DNA of 64,000 nt, from assembly GCF_002261215.1 (NCBI RefSeq), contig NZ_NEVS01000001.1, forward strand, positions 1,054,001 to 1,118,000. The letters are read 5' to 3'. The position numbers and the translations under genes were made by a program. Of this stretch, positions 8,718 through 18,150 are shown piece after piece (positions within the stretch are counted from its first letter, which is position 1; each line of letters starts with the position of its first letter). This DNA is from Bordetella genomosp. 11 (GTDB lineage: Bacteria > Pseudomonadota > Gammaproteobacteria > Burkholderiales > Burkholderiaceae_B). The notes beneath the pieces are model-generated. The model saw nothing but the letters and a program-made list of their open reading frames with translations. It was not told the DNA's origin and searched no databases.

Positions 8718-10742
8718 ATGGCCACGCAAACGGATTCCAGCCCGCGGGCTATCGATGGCGCCACGCCGCATGCCGGCCGGCGCGCGACCGACAGCGTCAA
8801 TCCGGCGTCCGGCCGCCGTGTCCTGGACGTCGCCAACCTGACGGTGAGCTTCGGCGCGGGGCCGGAGCCGACGATCGCGGTACGCGATATCGGCCTGCAT
8901 GTGGACCGGGGCGAAACACTGGCGATCGTGGGCGAGTCCGGTTCGGGAAAATCCGTGACCTCGCTGGCCATCATGCGGCTGGTCGAGTTCGGCGGGGGCC
9001 GTATCGCGCAGGGCACGATGACCTTCCACCGGCGCGACGGCAAGCTCGTGGACCTGGCCAAGGCCGGCCATGAGCAGATGCGCGCCATGCGCGGCGCGGA
9101 CCTGGGCATGGTGTTCCAGGAGCCCATGACTTCCTTGAACCCGGTCATGTCCATCGGCGCGCAAATCGTCGAAGCGATCCGCCTGCACCAGCCCGGCGAC
9201 GCACGTACCGCGCAAACCGAGGCGCGCCGCATCCTGGATCGCGTCCGCATTCCGGATGCCGCCGCCGTCATGCGGCGTTATCCGCACGAGCTGTCCGGCG
9301 GCATGCGCCAGCGTGTCATGATCGCCATGGCCTTATCCTGCAAGCCGGCGCTGCTCATCGCCGACGAGCCGACCACCGCGCTGGACGTGACGATCCAGGC
9401 GCAGATCCTGCAATTGATACGCGAGCTGCAACGCGATATGGACATGGGCGTGATCTTCATCACGCACGACATGGGCGTGGTGGCCGAAGTGGCCGACCGG
9501 GTGATGGTGATGCGGCGCGGACAGGCCATCGAAACCAACAGCGCGGTGGAGCTGTTCGCGCATCCGCGCGAGACCTACACCCGTGCGTTGATGGCGGCGG
9601 CCCCCAAGCTGGGTGCCATGCGCGGCACCGCGCAACCGGCGCGCTTCGAATTGGTGGAGCCCGAGCCAACGCGCGGCGACCCGGCCCCACCGCCCGGCGC
9701 GCGCGGCGGCGCGGTCTCTCCATCCCTCGCGCCCGGCGATGCGGCCTCTCCATCCCTCGTGGCCGGCGGCGCGCCCCCCCTGGCCGCCGCGCCCGGCGAC
9801 GCGCCCAGCCGGCATCCCATCCTGCGCGTGCGCGATCTTGTGACGCGTTTCGACGTGCGCGGCGGTATCCTGGCCCGCGTGAAGCGCCGCGTGCACGCGG
9901 TGGAAAACGTCAGCTTCGATCTGCACGCCGGAGAAACCCTGTCGCTGGTGGGCGAGTCCGGCTGCGGCAAGACCACCACCGGCCGCTCGATCCTGCAACT
10001 GACCCGGGTCACGTCCGGGACCGTCGAGTTCGACGGGCGAACGGTACGCGCCGACGATCCCTTGTCCCTGCGGGCCTTGCGCCGCGGCATGCAGTTTGTC
10101 TTCCAGGACCCCTTCGCGTCGCTGAATCCGCGCATGCGCGTGGGCGAATCCATCAAAGAGCCCATGCTTATCCACGGCGTGGCCAGCGGTGCCGAAGCCG
10201 ACCGCCGCGTGGCCGCGCTGATGGAGCGCGTGGGACTGGATCCCGCCATGGCGACGCGCTGGCCGCACCAGTTTTCCGGCGGGCAGCGCCAGCGCATCTG
10301 CATCGCCCGCGCGCTATCGGTCAATCCGCGCGTGCTGATCGCCGACGAGTCGGTGTCCGCGCTGGACGTGTCCATCCAGGCGCAGATCGTCAATCTGCTG
10401 ATCGACCTGCAGCGCGAGTTGGGCGTGGCCTATCTGTTCATCTCGCACGACATGGCCGTGGTCGAGCGCGTCAGCCATCGGGTCGCGGTGATGTACCTGG
10501 GGCAGATCGTGGAGATCGGCCCGCGCCAGGCCGTGTTCGAGGACCCGCGCCATCCCTATACGCGCAAACTGATGCAGGCCGTGCCGGTGCCCGATCCCAC
10601 CCGCCGGCGCGAGGTCCGTGTCGACGACGCGGAGCTGCCCAGCCCGGTGCGTCCCCTGGGCTACCGGCCCGACGTGCCGCCGCTGGAGCAGGTCGGTCCC
10701 GGACACTTCGTCGCCCGGCACCAGGTGGGCGGCTTGTATTGA
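8718..10742 (+). CDS. Fused double ABC ATPase (DppD-DppF fusion, GsiA-like)
   Basis: A 674-residue protein with two complete ATPase modules, as in GsiA, instead of separate DppD and DppF. The first has Walker A GESGSGKS, signature LSGGMRQR, Walker B ALLIADEP and H-loop ITHD. The second has [23 protein letters not shown] and ISHD, where the last residue of Walker B is Ser instead of the more usual Pro (DES, not DEP). Each module ends with the oligopeptide-transporter motif [11 protein letters not shown] or HPYTRKLM. An Ala/Pro/Gly-rich linker (about residues 315-365) joins them and contains a 30-base tandem repeat. It energises import by the two upstream permeases. Confidence 0.93.
   Translation: MATQTDSSPRAIDGATPHAGRRATDSVNPASGRRVLDVANLTVSFGAGPEPTIAVRDIGLHVDRGETLAIVGESGSGKSVTSLAIMRLVEFGGGRIAQGTMTFHRRDGKLVDLAKAGHEQMRAMRGADLGMVFQEPMTSLNPVMSIGAQIVEAIRLHQPGDARTAQTEARRILDRVRIPDAAAVMRRYPHELSGGMRQRVMIAMALSCKPALLIADEPTTALDVTIQAQILQLIRELQRDMDMGVIFITHDMGVVAEVADRVMVMRRGQAIETNSAVELFAHPRETYTRALMAAAPKLGAMRGTAQPARFELVEPEPTRGDPAPPPGARGGAVSPSLAPGDAASPSLVAGGAPPLAAAPGDAPSRHPILRVRDLVTRFDVRGGILARVKRRVHAVENVSFDLHAGETLSLVGESGCGKTTTGRSILQLTRVTSGTVEFDGRTVRADDPLSLRALRRGMQFVFQDPFASLNPRMRVGESIKEPMLIHGVASGAEADRRVAALMERVGLDPAMATRWPHQFSGGQRQRICIARALSVNPRVLIADESVSALDVSIQAQIVNLLIDLQRELGVAYLFISHDMAVVERVSHRVAVMYLGQIVEIGPRQAVFEDPRHPYTRKLMQAVPVPDPTRRREVRVDDAELPSPVRPLGYRPDVPPLEQVGPGHFVARHQVGGLY
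9711..9800 (+). repeat. Three 30-bp tandem repeats in the ATPase linker
   Basis: Three consecutive 30-base units start at 9711, 9741 and 9771. The first two are nearly identical (GCGGYCTCTCCATCCCTCG then a GC-rich end); the third is diverged. In protein they give ten-residue units such as [10 protein letters not shown] and [10 protein letters not shown]. Unit number can change without a frameshift, so the linker length may vary between strains. Confidence 0.8.
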
Positions 10743-10801
10743 TCCTTTACGTTCCGCCAGCAGGTGGGCGGATCTCTTCCCCCTTCGAATCGGAGCTGAA
10801 C

Positions 10802-12391
10802 ATGGACCGCAGGCAATTCCTGATCACCACATCCGCCAGCGCGGCGACATTGGCCATGCCGGCCTATCTGCGGGCCGCTCCGCGCGTCGAGTTCCGCTGG
10901 ATACCGCAAACCGACCTGACGCTGCTCGACCCGACCTTCACCACCGCGACGATCACGCAGAACCACGCGCAGATGGTGTTCGACACGCTGTACGGCCTGG
11001 ATAACGACTACCAGCCGCATCCGCAGATGGCGTCGGGCCACGAGATGGATGCCGACGGCCTGCGATGGGTGATCACGCTGCGCGACCAGCTGGTCTTTCA
11101 CGACGGATCGCCGGTGCGGGCGCAGGATGCCGTCGCCAGCCTGCATCGCTGGGCCCTGCGCGACCTGATGGGCAAGTCCCTGATGGCCGCGACCGCGGAA
11201 CTGACCGCCTTGAACGACAAGCAGCTGCAGTTCAAGCTGAAGCAACCCTTTCCCCTGCTGCTGCACGCGCTGGGCCGGCAGACCGGCAGCATGGCGGCCA
11301 TCATGCCGGAGCGCCTGGCCAAGGGGCCGGACGACAAGCCGGTCACCGAGATGATCGGCAGCGGCCCGTTCCGCTTCATGCGGGACCAATGGGTTTCCGG
11401 TTCGCGCGTCGTGTACGAGAAATTCACCGGCTATGTGCCCCGCAAGGACAGCTTCCCGCCGCAGTTCAGCGCCGGTCCGAAGATCGTCCACATGGACGAA
11501 GTGCGCTGGAACGTCGTGCCCGATCGCGCCACCGCCATTGCCGCCCTGCAGGCGCACGAGGTGGACGGCGTCGAGGCCGTGGACAACGACTTCATCGGCG
11601 TGCTGAAGGCCGACCCGTCCATCATGCTGCTCAAGCGCAGCCTGCCCACCGTGGCCATCCTGCGCTTCAATCATCTGCAGCCGCCGTTCAACAACGTGCT
11701 GATGCGCCGCGCCGTGCTGGCGTCGATCAATCAGACCGACTACATGACCGCCATCAACGGCACGGAATTCAAGGAGTACTGGAGCGACCGCATGGGCGTG
11801 TTCGTGGAAGGCACGCCCATGGCGACCGAGGCCGGGATGGACAAGCTGACCGGCAAGCGCGACCTGGACAAAGTCCGCGCGGATATCAAGGCCGCCGGCT
11901 ACAAGGGCGAGTCCATCGTCTTGCTCGACCCCGCCGATTTCCCCGCGTACCACGCCGCGGCGCTCGTCACCGCGGATCTGTTCAAGCGCATCGGCCTGAA
12001 CGTCGATGTGCAGACCATGGACTGGGGTACGGCGGTACAACGCCGCAACAACCAGGATGCGCCGTCCAAGGGCGGCTGGAACGTCGCCTTTACCGGCCTG
12101 ACCGGTCCCAACAACCTGGACCCGGCGGGCCATCTGGCCCTGCGCGGCAACGGCAAGGCAGCCTGGTGGGGCTGGCCGGACAGCCCCAAGCTGGAGCAGC
12201 TGCGCCAGGATTGGTTCAACGCGCCGGACCTGGCGACGCAGAAGAAAATCTGCGAGCAGATCCAGTTGCAGGTAATCGAGGATGTGCCGTATATCCCGTT
12301 GGGCGCCAGCTACCAGGTCAGCGCCTATGGCGCGGAATGGAAGGACTTCCAGCCCCAGCTGCCGCTGTTCTACACCGCCCACAAGGCCTGA
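10802..12391 (+). CDS. Peptide-type ABC substrate-binding protein (family 5)
   Basis: A 529-residue exported solute-binding protein. It opens MDRRQFLITTSASAATLAMPAYLRAAP, a twin-arginine-type signal (RRQFL) with cleavage near LRAAP. The body has the DppA/OppA landmarks WIPQTDLTLLDPTF, GLRWVITLRDQLVFHDGSPV and IGSGPFRF. The ATG at 10802 has a GGAG site and gives a clean signal; a frame extension upstream does not. It follows the ATPase gene by 59 bp and precedes the M81 peptidase by 15 bp. The likely ligand is a peptide or peptide-like compound, inferred from the neighbours. Confidence 0.92.
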   Translation: MDRRQFLITTSASAATLAMPAYLRAAPRVEFRWIPQTDLTLLDPTFTTATITQNHAQMVFDTLYGLDNDYQPHPQMASGHEMDADGLRWVITLRDQLVFHDGSPVRAQDAVASLHRWALRDLMGKSLMAATAELTALNDKQLQFKLKQPFPLLLHALGRQTGSMAAIMPERLAKGPDDKPVTEMIGSGPFRFMRDQWVSGSRVVYEKFTGYVPRKDSFPPQFSAGPKIVHMDEVRWNVVPDRATAIAALQAHEVDGVEAVDNDFIGVLKADPSIMLLKRSLPTVAILRFNHLQPPFNNVLMRRAVLASINQTDYMTAINGTEFKEYWSDRMGVFVEGTPMATEAGMDKLTGKRDLDKVRADIKAAGYKGESIVLLDPADFPAYHAAALVTADLFKRIGLNVDVQTMDWGTAVQRRNNQDAPSKGGWNVAFTGLTGPNNLDPAGHLALRGNGKAAWWGWPDSPKLEQLRQDWFNAPDLATQKKICEQIQLQVIEDVPYIPLGASYQVSAYGAEWKDFQPQLPLFYTAHKA

Positions 12392-12406
12392 GCCAGGGAG
12401 ACGACC

Positions 12407-13948
12407 ATGAACGCATCCGGTCCCCGCGTCGCCGTGCTCGGGTTTCACCTGGAGTCCAACGCATTCGCGCCCGTGTCCGTCGAAGCGGATTTTCGCGCGC
12501 AATGCTGGGAAGAGGGCGAGCGCATCAGCGCGCTCGCGCGCCAGGTCAGCCACCTGCCCAGCGAGCTGCCCGGCTTCTACGAGCGCATGGACGCGCTGGG
12601 GCCATGGCAGCCGCTGCCCCTGATCGTCATCGGCGCGCCGCCGGGCGGTCCGGCCAGCGCATCGGTATGGGCCACCTTCATGCGCGAAACGCAGGAACGC
12701 CTGCGGGCTGTCCTGCCGGTGGATGCCGTGTACATCGCCAACCACGGCGCTTCATCGGCGGAGACCCAGGACGATACGGAAGCCGCGCTGGCCACCATGC
12801 TGCGCGACATGGTCGGGCCCGACGTGCCCATCGTGGCCACGCATGACCTGCATGCCAATGTGTCCGAGGCGACCGTCGATGCCCTGGACGCGCTGATCGC
12901 CTATCGCACCAATCCGCACGTGGACCAGCGCGAGCGCGCCGCCGAGGCCGCCGACCTGCTGCACGAGATGCTGGCCGGCATGAAAACCGCCACCGCGTAT
13001 ATCCGCCTGCCGCTGACGCCGCCGTCCGTCACGCTGGGCACCCGCGAAGGACCCTATGCCGATCTGATCGCGCAGGCGCAGGCCTGTATGTCGCCAGCCG
13101 GGCAGGGGCCCATCGCCAATGTCTCTGTCGTGGGCGGCTTCGTCTTCGCCGATATTCCCAAGTGCGGGCTGACCATCACCGTGACGGCGCGCGGCGACCT
13201 GGCGGCGGCGCGGCGCACCGCGCTGGCGCTGGCGCGCGCGGCCTGGAAGGACCGCCACCGCTACGTACCCGACATGATCGATGTCGACCGCGCCGTGGCC
13301 ATCGCGCAAGCCTCGACCGTGCCGCTGCTGTTCGCCGACGTCGCCGACAACCCGGGCGGCGGCGGGCGCGGCAATACCTCCTGGCTGCTGGCGGCGTTTC
13401 ATCGCGCGCGCGTGGCCGGCACCGTGCTGGGTGTGTTCGTCGACCCGGATCTGGCGGCGCAGGCGCACGCCGTGGGCGAAGGCGGGGACTTCGAGGCGGT
13501 CTTCAATCGCCAGGAATCGGAGTTCTCGCTGCGCTTCGAGGCGCGCGCCAGGGTGCTGTGCCTGACCGACGGCGACGGCGTGGGAAGGCGCGGCGTCATG
13601 CGGGGCCGCAAGTTCTCGCTCGGGCCCAGCGCGCTGCTGCAACTGGAGGACTCCGGCCTGCGCGTCATCGTCGGCAGCCTGCGCCGCCAGCTGGCGGAGC
13701 CCCGTGTCGTGGAAATGCACGGCATCGATATCGCGACGGTCAGGAATCTCATCGTCAAGAGCCGCGGGCACTACCGCGCCGGTTTCGACGAATTCTTCAG
13801 TCCCGATCGCATCCATGACGTCGATAGCCCCGGACTGACGACACCGAACCTCAAGCGCGTGGATTTCCGCCGCCTGCCCAGGCCGGTCTGGCCCCTGGAC
13901 GCGGACGTCGCCTGGCGCGAACCGGAGTGGGCGGCGCAAGCCGGATAG
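12407..13948 (+). CDS. M81-family metallopeptidase (MlrC-like)
   Basis: A 513-residue protein of the microcystinase C family. The N-terminal domain holds GFHLESNAFAPVSV, YIANHGASSAETQDDTE and ATHDLHANVSEATVDALDALIAYRTNPHVDQ, which carry the His/Asp metal ligands. The C-terminal domain includes DVADNPGGGGRGNTSWLL. MlrC finishes breakdown of linearised microcystin, but most homologues sit beside peptide importers and their substrates are unknown. Here it ends a peptide-type ABC operon, consistent with hydrolysis of the imported compound. A paralogue lies at 47600-49102. Confidence 0.9.
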   Translation: MNASGPRVAVLGFHLESNAFAPVSVEADFRAQCWEEGERISALARQVSHLPSELPGFYERMDALGPWQPLPLIVIGAPPGGPASASVWATFMRETQERLRAVLPVDAVYIANHGASSAETQDDTEAALATMLRDMVGPDVPIVATHDLHANVSEATVDALDALIAYRTNPHVDQRERAAEAADLLHEMLAGMKTATAYIRLPLTPPSVTLGTREGPYADLIAQAQACMSPAGQGPIANVSVVGGFVFADIPKCGLTITVTARGDLAAARRTALALARAAWKDRHRYVPDMIDVDRAVAIAQASTVPLLFADVADNPGGGGRGNTSWLLAAFHRARVAGTVLGVFVDPDLAAQAHAVGEGGDFEAVFNRQESEFSLRFEARARVLCLTDGDGVGRRGVMRGRKFSLGPSALLQLEDSGLRVIVGSLRRQLAEPRVVEMHGIDIATVRNLIVKSRGHYRAGFDEFFSPDRIHDVDSPGLTTPNLKRVDFRRLPRPVWPLDADVAWREPEWAAQAG

Positions 13949-14005
13949 AAATCCGGCGTGGGCGGTGGGGCGCGCGGGGCTCCGCGCGACGCGCCAGCCC
14001 CGGTC

Positions 14006-14902
14006 TTACGCCGCCAGCGTCACGTCGCGCACGATGGCCTGCACGATGCGCATGACGCTGGCGGGCAGCTCCCGCCCCAGCATGGTCTGGATATGGAAAT
14101 GCCGCTGGTGCAGGTCGGTATTGGTCAAAGGCACGGCAACCAGTTCGCCGCGCTGGATTCCGGCCAGCACCGTCAGCCGGCTGCCGAAGATAATGGGCCC
14201 GTAGCTGCGGCTGAGATTCTGCAGCGCGCCCATGTTGTTGCTGGTCATCACGACATTCAGCTCGATCCCTTCGTGCATGCAGCACAGGTCGACGATGAAG
14301 CGGATGGTACTGCCATGCCCCATCAGGGCGACGGGATAGCCGGAGACCTCCTGCATGGACACCACGCTGCGCCGCGCCAGCGGATGGTACGGCGGCATCA
14401 CGGCGCATACGGGCAGGATGCCGACGTGCTGGATCTGCACGCCTTCCGGCGCCGACAGGCTGTAGCTCACGCCGATATCGTCCTTGCCCTCGCGCACGCG
14501 GCGGTTGATTTCCTCGGATTGCAGGATGTCCAGCTGGAAATGCACGCTGGGTTCCGTTTCGCGGAATTGGCCGATCAGGCGCGGCAGCAGCTCGCGGCCG
14601 AAGGCCTGGTTGGCGGATATCCGGACCATGCGCTGGCCGACCCGGCTCAGGTCTCGCACGTCGGAGCGCGCCCGCTCCGCGTCCAGATGGGCGCGCCGCG
14701 CGTAGGCGGCCATCAGTTGCCCCGATTCGGTCAGCACCATGCCGCGCGCGTGGCGGTCGAACAGCACCGTGCCGTATTCGTCCTCCAGCTTGCGGATCAT
14801 GCGGCTGACCGCGGAAGGCGCCACGTGCAGGGCCTGCGCGGCGACGGTCAGCGACCCGTTATTGACGACTTCCAGGAAATACTTCAGCGCGGTATTGAGC
14901 AT
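14006..14902 (-). CDS. LysR-family transcriptional regulator
   Basis: A 298-residue regulator. The winged helix occupies residues 1-60 (LKYFLEVVNNGSLTVAAQALHVAPSAVSRMIRKLEDEYGTVLFDRHARGMVLTESG). The remainder is a two-lobed effector domain with LHVAPSAVS as the recognition helix region. It runs convergently to the M81 gene, with 57 bp between stops, and has no divergent partner, so its target is not obvious. No good ribosome site is seen before the ATG. The effector domain differs clearly from the LysR protein at 14994-15881. Confidence 0.88.
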   Translation of the reverse strand: MLNTALKYFLEVVNNGSLTVAAQALHVAPSAVSRMIRKLEDEYGTVLFDRHARGMVLTESGQLMAAYARRAHLDAERARSDVRDLSRVGQRMVRISANQAFGRELLPRLIGQFRETEPSVHFQLDILQSEEINRRVREGKDDIGVSYSLSAPEGVQIQHVGILPVCAVMPPYHPLARRSVVSMQEVSGYPVALMGHGSTIRFIVDLCCMHEGIELNVVMTSNNMGALQNLSRSYGPIIFGSRLTVLAGIQRGELVAVPLTNTDLHQRHFHIQTMLGRELPASVMRIVQAIVRDVTLAA

Positions 14903-14993
14903 GGGGCGATTCGGATTGCGGCGCGGTGGCGGCAGCCACTATGGCGCAAAAGGGCGGCCGCCGCCATCCGGCCCATCCCCAGGGCCGGCCGGG

Positions 14994-15881
14994 CTATTTC
15001 GCCAGCAGGTCCAGGCTGGCGAACAGATCGGCCAGGGTGGGCACGGAGCGCGCCGGCCATATCGCGCTGAGGTCGAAGCTGGGCAGATGCCGGCCATCCG
15101 CCACCCGGCAAAAGCGCACGCCGCGGAAGTCCAGCGAGCGGATCCAGCTGGGCAGCAGGCCCACCCCGCAGCCTCCCGCCACGCAGGCCAGCACGGTCAG
15201 CGTGCGGTTGGCTTCCTGCGCCACGCGCGGCGCATGGCCGGCCTTGCGCATCGCGTCGAGTATGGATTCGTACAGCACCGGCAATTGGCTGCGCGGATAC
15301 AGTACGAGGCCGGCCTCGGCGATCTGGGCCAGGTTGACCGTGCCGTCGGGCGCGACCTCGAATTCGTCGGGTACCGCCGCCACCAGGCTATCGCGCAGCA
15401 ACAGGCGTTCGCGCATGTGTCCGCCCACGGCCACCGGCGTGTGCATCAGGCCGATATCGATCTGTCCGTTCTGCAGGGCTTCCGCCTGTTCGGCGTTGCT
15501 CATCTCCCGCAGGATCACCCGCACGCCGGGCGCGCGCTCGCGCATCTGGCGCAAGGCCCGCGGCAGCGTATCGAACAGCGCGGAAGAGACCAGCCCGACG
15601 GTCAGCTGGCCGGCGCTGCCGCGGCCGATGTCCCGCGCGCGGGCCGCCGCGGCGTCGATGCGCGCCACGCTGGCGCGTATGTCTTCCAGGATGGCGAGGG
15701 CCGCCGGCGTCGGCTGCGCGCCGCGCCGCGAGCGCTCGAACAGGCGCACCCCCAGTTCCTTCTCCATGCGCACCAGGGCCTGGCTGAGCGCCGGTTGCGC
15801 CAGGCCCAGCCAGGCCGCCGCGCGGCTGACGCTGCCATGATCGATCACGGCCAGGAAGTAACGCAGATGACGGGTTTCCAT
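14994..15881 (-). CDS. LysR-family regulator, divergent from amidohydrolase/Bug genes
   Basis: A 295-residue regulator. It begins METRHLRYFLAVIDHGSVSRAAAWLGLAQPALSQALVRMEKELGVRLFERSRRG, a textbook LysR winged helix, followed by an effector domain (QLTVGLVSSALFDTLPRALRQMRERAPGV). The ATG at 15881 gives the standard start; the extra upstream residues in frame do not look like LysR sequence. It is transcribed away from the amidohydrolase at 16045, the classic arrangement for control of that gene, and a short palindrome lies between them. Confidence 0.9.
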   Translation of the reverse strand: METRHLRYFLAVIDHGSVSRAAAWLGLAQPALSQALVRMEKELGVRLFERSRRGAQPTPAALAILEDIRASVARIDAAAARARDIGRGSAGQLTVGLVSSALFDTLPRALRQMRERAPGVRVILREMSNAEQAEALQNGQIDIGLMHTPVAVGGHMRERLLLRDSLVAAVPDEFEVAPDGTVNLAQIAEAGLVLYPRSQLPVLYESILDAMRKAGHAPRVAQEANRTLTVLACVAGGCGVGLLPSWIRSLDFRGVRFCRVADGRHLPSFDLSAIWPARSVPTLADLFASLDLLAK

Positions 15882-15914
15882 ATTGAAACGATATATATAA
15901 GCGACAGTTTCTGC

Positions 15915-15926
15915 ATAGAAAACTAT
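15915..15926. promoter_or_regulatory. Palindrome ATAGAAAACTAT, candidate LysR site
   Basis: A 12-bp inverted repeat (ATAG-AAAA-CTAT) 34 bp upstream of the LysR start, in an AT-rich patch between the divergent genes. Its shape resembles the T-N11-A core of LysR sites. A TATATATAAG tract lies just beside it. Assignment is by position and shape only. Confidence 0.4.
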
Positions 15927-16044
15927 ACATGGCTTGCCTAGAATCCCGCCAATCCCGGACAGGCCCCGAGCCTGTCCCATGGCGCCGGCCGCATCCGTAC
16001 CGGTCCCGGCGCACGGGTATACGGGGACGAATCTGGAGCCTGTC

Positions 16045-16908
16045 ATGTCTGCTTTCGCCGAATCGGTCTTTCGTCCGCACGCCGCGCAGGCCGGCGTGCG
16101 GCTGGCGGCCGTCGATACGCACGCCCATGTGTTCGAACGGGGGCTGGCGCTGGTCGAAGGACGCCGCTATACGCCGGCCCATGACGCGTCCCTGGAGGAT
16201 TACCTGGCGCGGCTGGACGCGCATGGCATGACGCATGGGGTGCTGGTGCAGCCGAGCTTCCTCGGCACCGACAACAGCTACCTGCTGAACGCCTTGCGGG
16301 CCTTTCCGCGGCGACTGCGCGGGGTCGTCGTGATCGAACCCGGCGCGACGGACGACAGCCTGCGCGAGATGGACGCTGGCGGCGTCGTGGGGATGCGGCT
16401 GAACCTCGTCGGGCAGCCCACTCCCGCGCTGGACACCGCGCCCTGGCGCGGCCTGCTTGAGCGTGTCGCCGCATTGGGCTGGCACGTGGAAGTACACCTG
16501 CCGGCCGCGCGCCTGCCGGAGGTCATTCCGCCCTTGCTGGCGGCCGGCTGTGCGGTCGTGGTCGACCATTTCGGCCGGCCGGATCCGGCGTCGGGCGTCG
16601 CCGATCCCGGATTCCGATACCTGTTGCGCCAGGCCGGCAGCGGCCGCGTATGGGTGAAGCTGTCCGGCGCGTACCGTAACTGGCCGCTCGCGGACGTGGC
16701 GGCGGCGGGGCGCGAGGCCGCACGGCTGTTGCTGGACGCGTACACCGGCGAGCGCCTGGTGTGGGGCAGCGACTGGCCGCACACGGAGCACCCCGACGTT
16801 TCATATGCCGCCACGCGCGAATGGCTGGACCGCTGGATCGACGATCCCGCGATCCGGCAAGCCGTGCTGACGGACACGCCTTCGCGCTTGTTCCGCATCG
16901 ATCGCTGA
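16045..16908 (+). CDS. Amidohydrolase-2-family metal-dependent hydrolase
   Basis: A 287-residue TIM-barrel hydrolase of the 2-pyrone-4,6-dicarboxylate lactonase/amidohydrolase-2 group. The N-terminal motif AAVDTHAHVFERG supplies HxH; HVEVHLPAARL and VVVDHFGRPDP give the middle histidines; LVWGSDWPHTEH supplies the catalytic Asp. The ATG at 16045 has a TGGAG site. It precedes a Bug binding-protein gene by 89 bp and faces a LysR gene. Hydrolysis of a lactone or carboxylate taken up with help of the Bug protein is the likely role; the substrate is unknown. Confidence 0.85.
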   Translation: MSAFAESVFRPHAAQAGVRLAAVDTHAHVFERGLALVEGRRYTPAHDASLEDYLARLDAHGMTHGVLVQPSFLGTDNSYLLNALRAFPRRLRGVVVIEPGATDDSLREMDAGGVVGMRLNLVGQPTPALDTAPWRGLLERVAALGWHVEVHLPAARLPEVIPPLLAAGCAVVVDHFGRPDPASGVADPGFRYLLRQAGSGRVWVKLSGAYRNWPLADVAAAGREAARLLLDAYTGERLVWGSDWPHTEHPDVSYAATREWLDRWIDDPAIRQAVLTDTPSRLFRIDR

Positions 16909-16997
16909 GGTACCGAATTACCCGAGTTGTGCCGTTGTTGTTCCGCGCCGACGTGTGGATCCCATGCGCGTCGCCACATAGATACCAGGAGACAAAT

Positions 16998-17981
16998 ATG
17001 CCCTTCGATTTTCCGTTCCGTCTCGCGCGCCGCTGGCTGGCCGGGCTGGCCATCGCGGCCGCCACGACCGCCGCTTCGGCCGCCTATCCCGACCGCCCGA
17101 TTACGCTGGTGGTGACCTATCCGCCCGGTGGCACGGTCGATCTGGTGGCCCGCCTGATCGGCCCGCGCCTGTCGGCGGTACTCGGGCAGTCGGTCATCAT
17201 CGAGAACAAGGGCGGCGCGGGCGGCATGATAGGCGGCGCCTACGTCGCCAAGGCCGCGCCTGACGGCTACACGCTGATGATGGATGCATCCAATCACGGC
17301 CAGAACCCGGCGCTGCACAGCAAAATGAACTTCGATACGCTGCGCGACTTCGCGCCGGTCTCGCTGCTGCTGCGCGTGCCCAACATCCTGGTCGTGACGC
17401 CCAAGTACCCGGTCAAGACGGTTGCCGACCTGATCAAGCTGGGGCAGGCCACGGACGGCACGCACGTGTACTTCGCGTCCTCCGGCCCGGGTTCGGCCCA
17501 GCATCTGGCCGGCGAGCTGTTCAACTTCCTGGCCCACACGCACATGCAGCACGTGCCCTACAAGGGCGGCGGTCCCGCCATGGTCGATGTCATGTCCGGC
17601 CAGGTGCCCGTGATGTTCGCCAGCATGGGATCCTCATGGCCCCATGTGCGCGCCGGCAAGCTGCGCGCCATCGCGTCCGGCGGCAGCACCCGTTCGCCAT
17701 CGGCCCCGGACCTGCCCACCATCGCGGAATCCGGCGTGCCCGGCTATTCCTCTTATGAGTGGAACGGCGTCTTCGCGCCCGCCGGCACGCCGCCGGCCAT
17801 CGTGAACAAGCTGTCCCAGGCGCTGGCCCAGGTATTGAAGGAGCCGGATGTCGCCAAGCAGCTGACCGACATGGGCGCGGAAATCGTCGCCTCGACCCCC
17901 GCGGAGCTGGACACCTTCCGCCGCGCGGAAATCGAAAAATGGAAGAAGGTCGTCGACGAGGCGCATCTGCAACTCGATTGA
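16998..17981 (+). CDS. Bug-family (TctC-like) periplasmic solute-binding protein
   Basis: A 327-residue exported protein. The signal peptide is MPFDFPFRLARRWLAGLAIAAATTAASAAYP, cut near SAA-YP. The mature start YPDRPITLVVTYPPGGTVDLVARLIG is the Bug hallmark, followed by VIIENKGGAGGMIGGAYVAKAAPDGYTL, which lines the carboxylate pocket. Bug proteins bind carboxylic acids or amides and serve tripartite tricarboxylate transporters or sensing. No TctA/TctB gene lies in the window, so this is an orphan. AGGAGACAAAT precedes the ATG. Confidence 0.93.
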   Translation: MPFDFPFRLARRWLAGLAIAAATTAASAAYPDRPITLVVTYPPGGTVDLVARLIGPRLSAVLGQSVIIENKGGAGGMIGGAYVAKAAPDGYTLMMDASNHGQNPALHSKMNFDTLRDFAPVSLLLRVPNILVVTPKYPVKTVADLIKLGQATDGTHVYFASSGPGSAQHLAGELFNFLAHTHMQHVPYKGGGPAMVDVMSGQVPVMFASMGSSWPHVRAGKLRAIASGGSTRSPSAPDLPTIAESGVPGYSSYEWNGVFAPAGTPPAIVNKLSQALAQVLKEPDVAKQLTDMGAEIVASTPAELDTFRRAEIEKWKKVVDEAHLQLD

Positions 17982-18150
17982 CGGCGTTCGCGTCGCGCGG
18001 CTTCCCCGATGGGCAGCGGGATGTCGCGCGGGCAGCTACGCGACTCCGTCAAAGTCCAGTCCATGTTGTATCGTCCCCCCTTCGGTCCGCCGACACGGAA
18101 AAAAGGCGGCTCATGGTTGCCGATCTATCCGGTGGCCAGCGGGAGACTCC

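Noticed and set aside
10661..12745. 694-codon minus-strand frame opposite the peptide-binding-protein gene
   Set aside because: Shadow frame running through parts of three genes, with no domain or ribosome site.
13949..14005. Terminator between the first M81 gene and the convergent LysR gene
   Set aside because: Only interrupted GC-rich complementarity is present, not distinguishable from background in this sequence.
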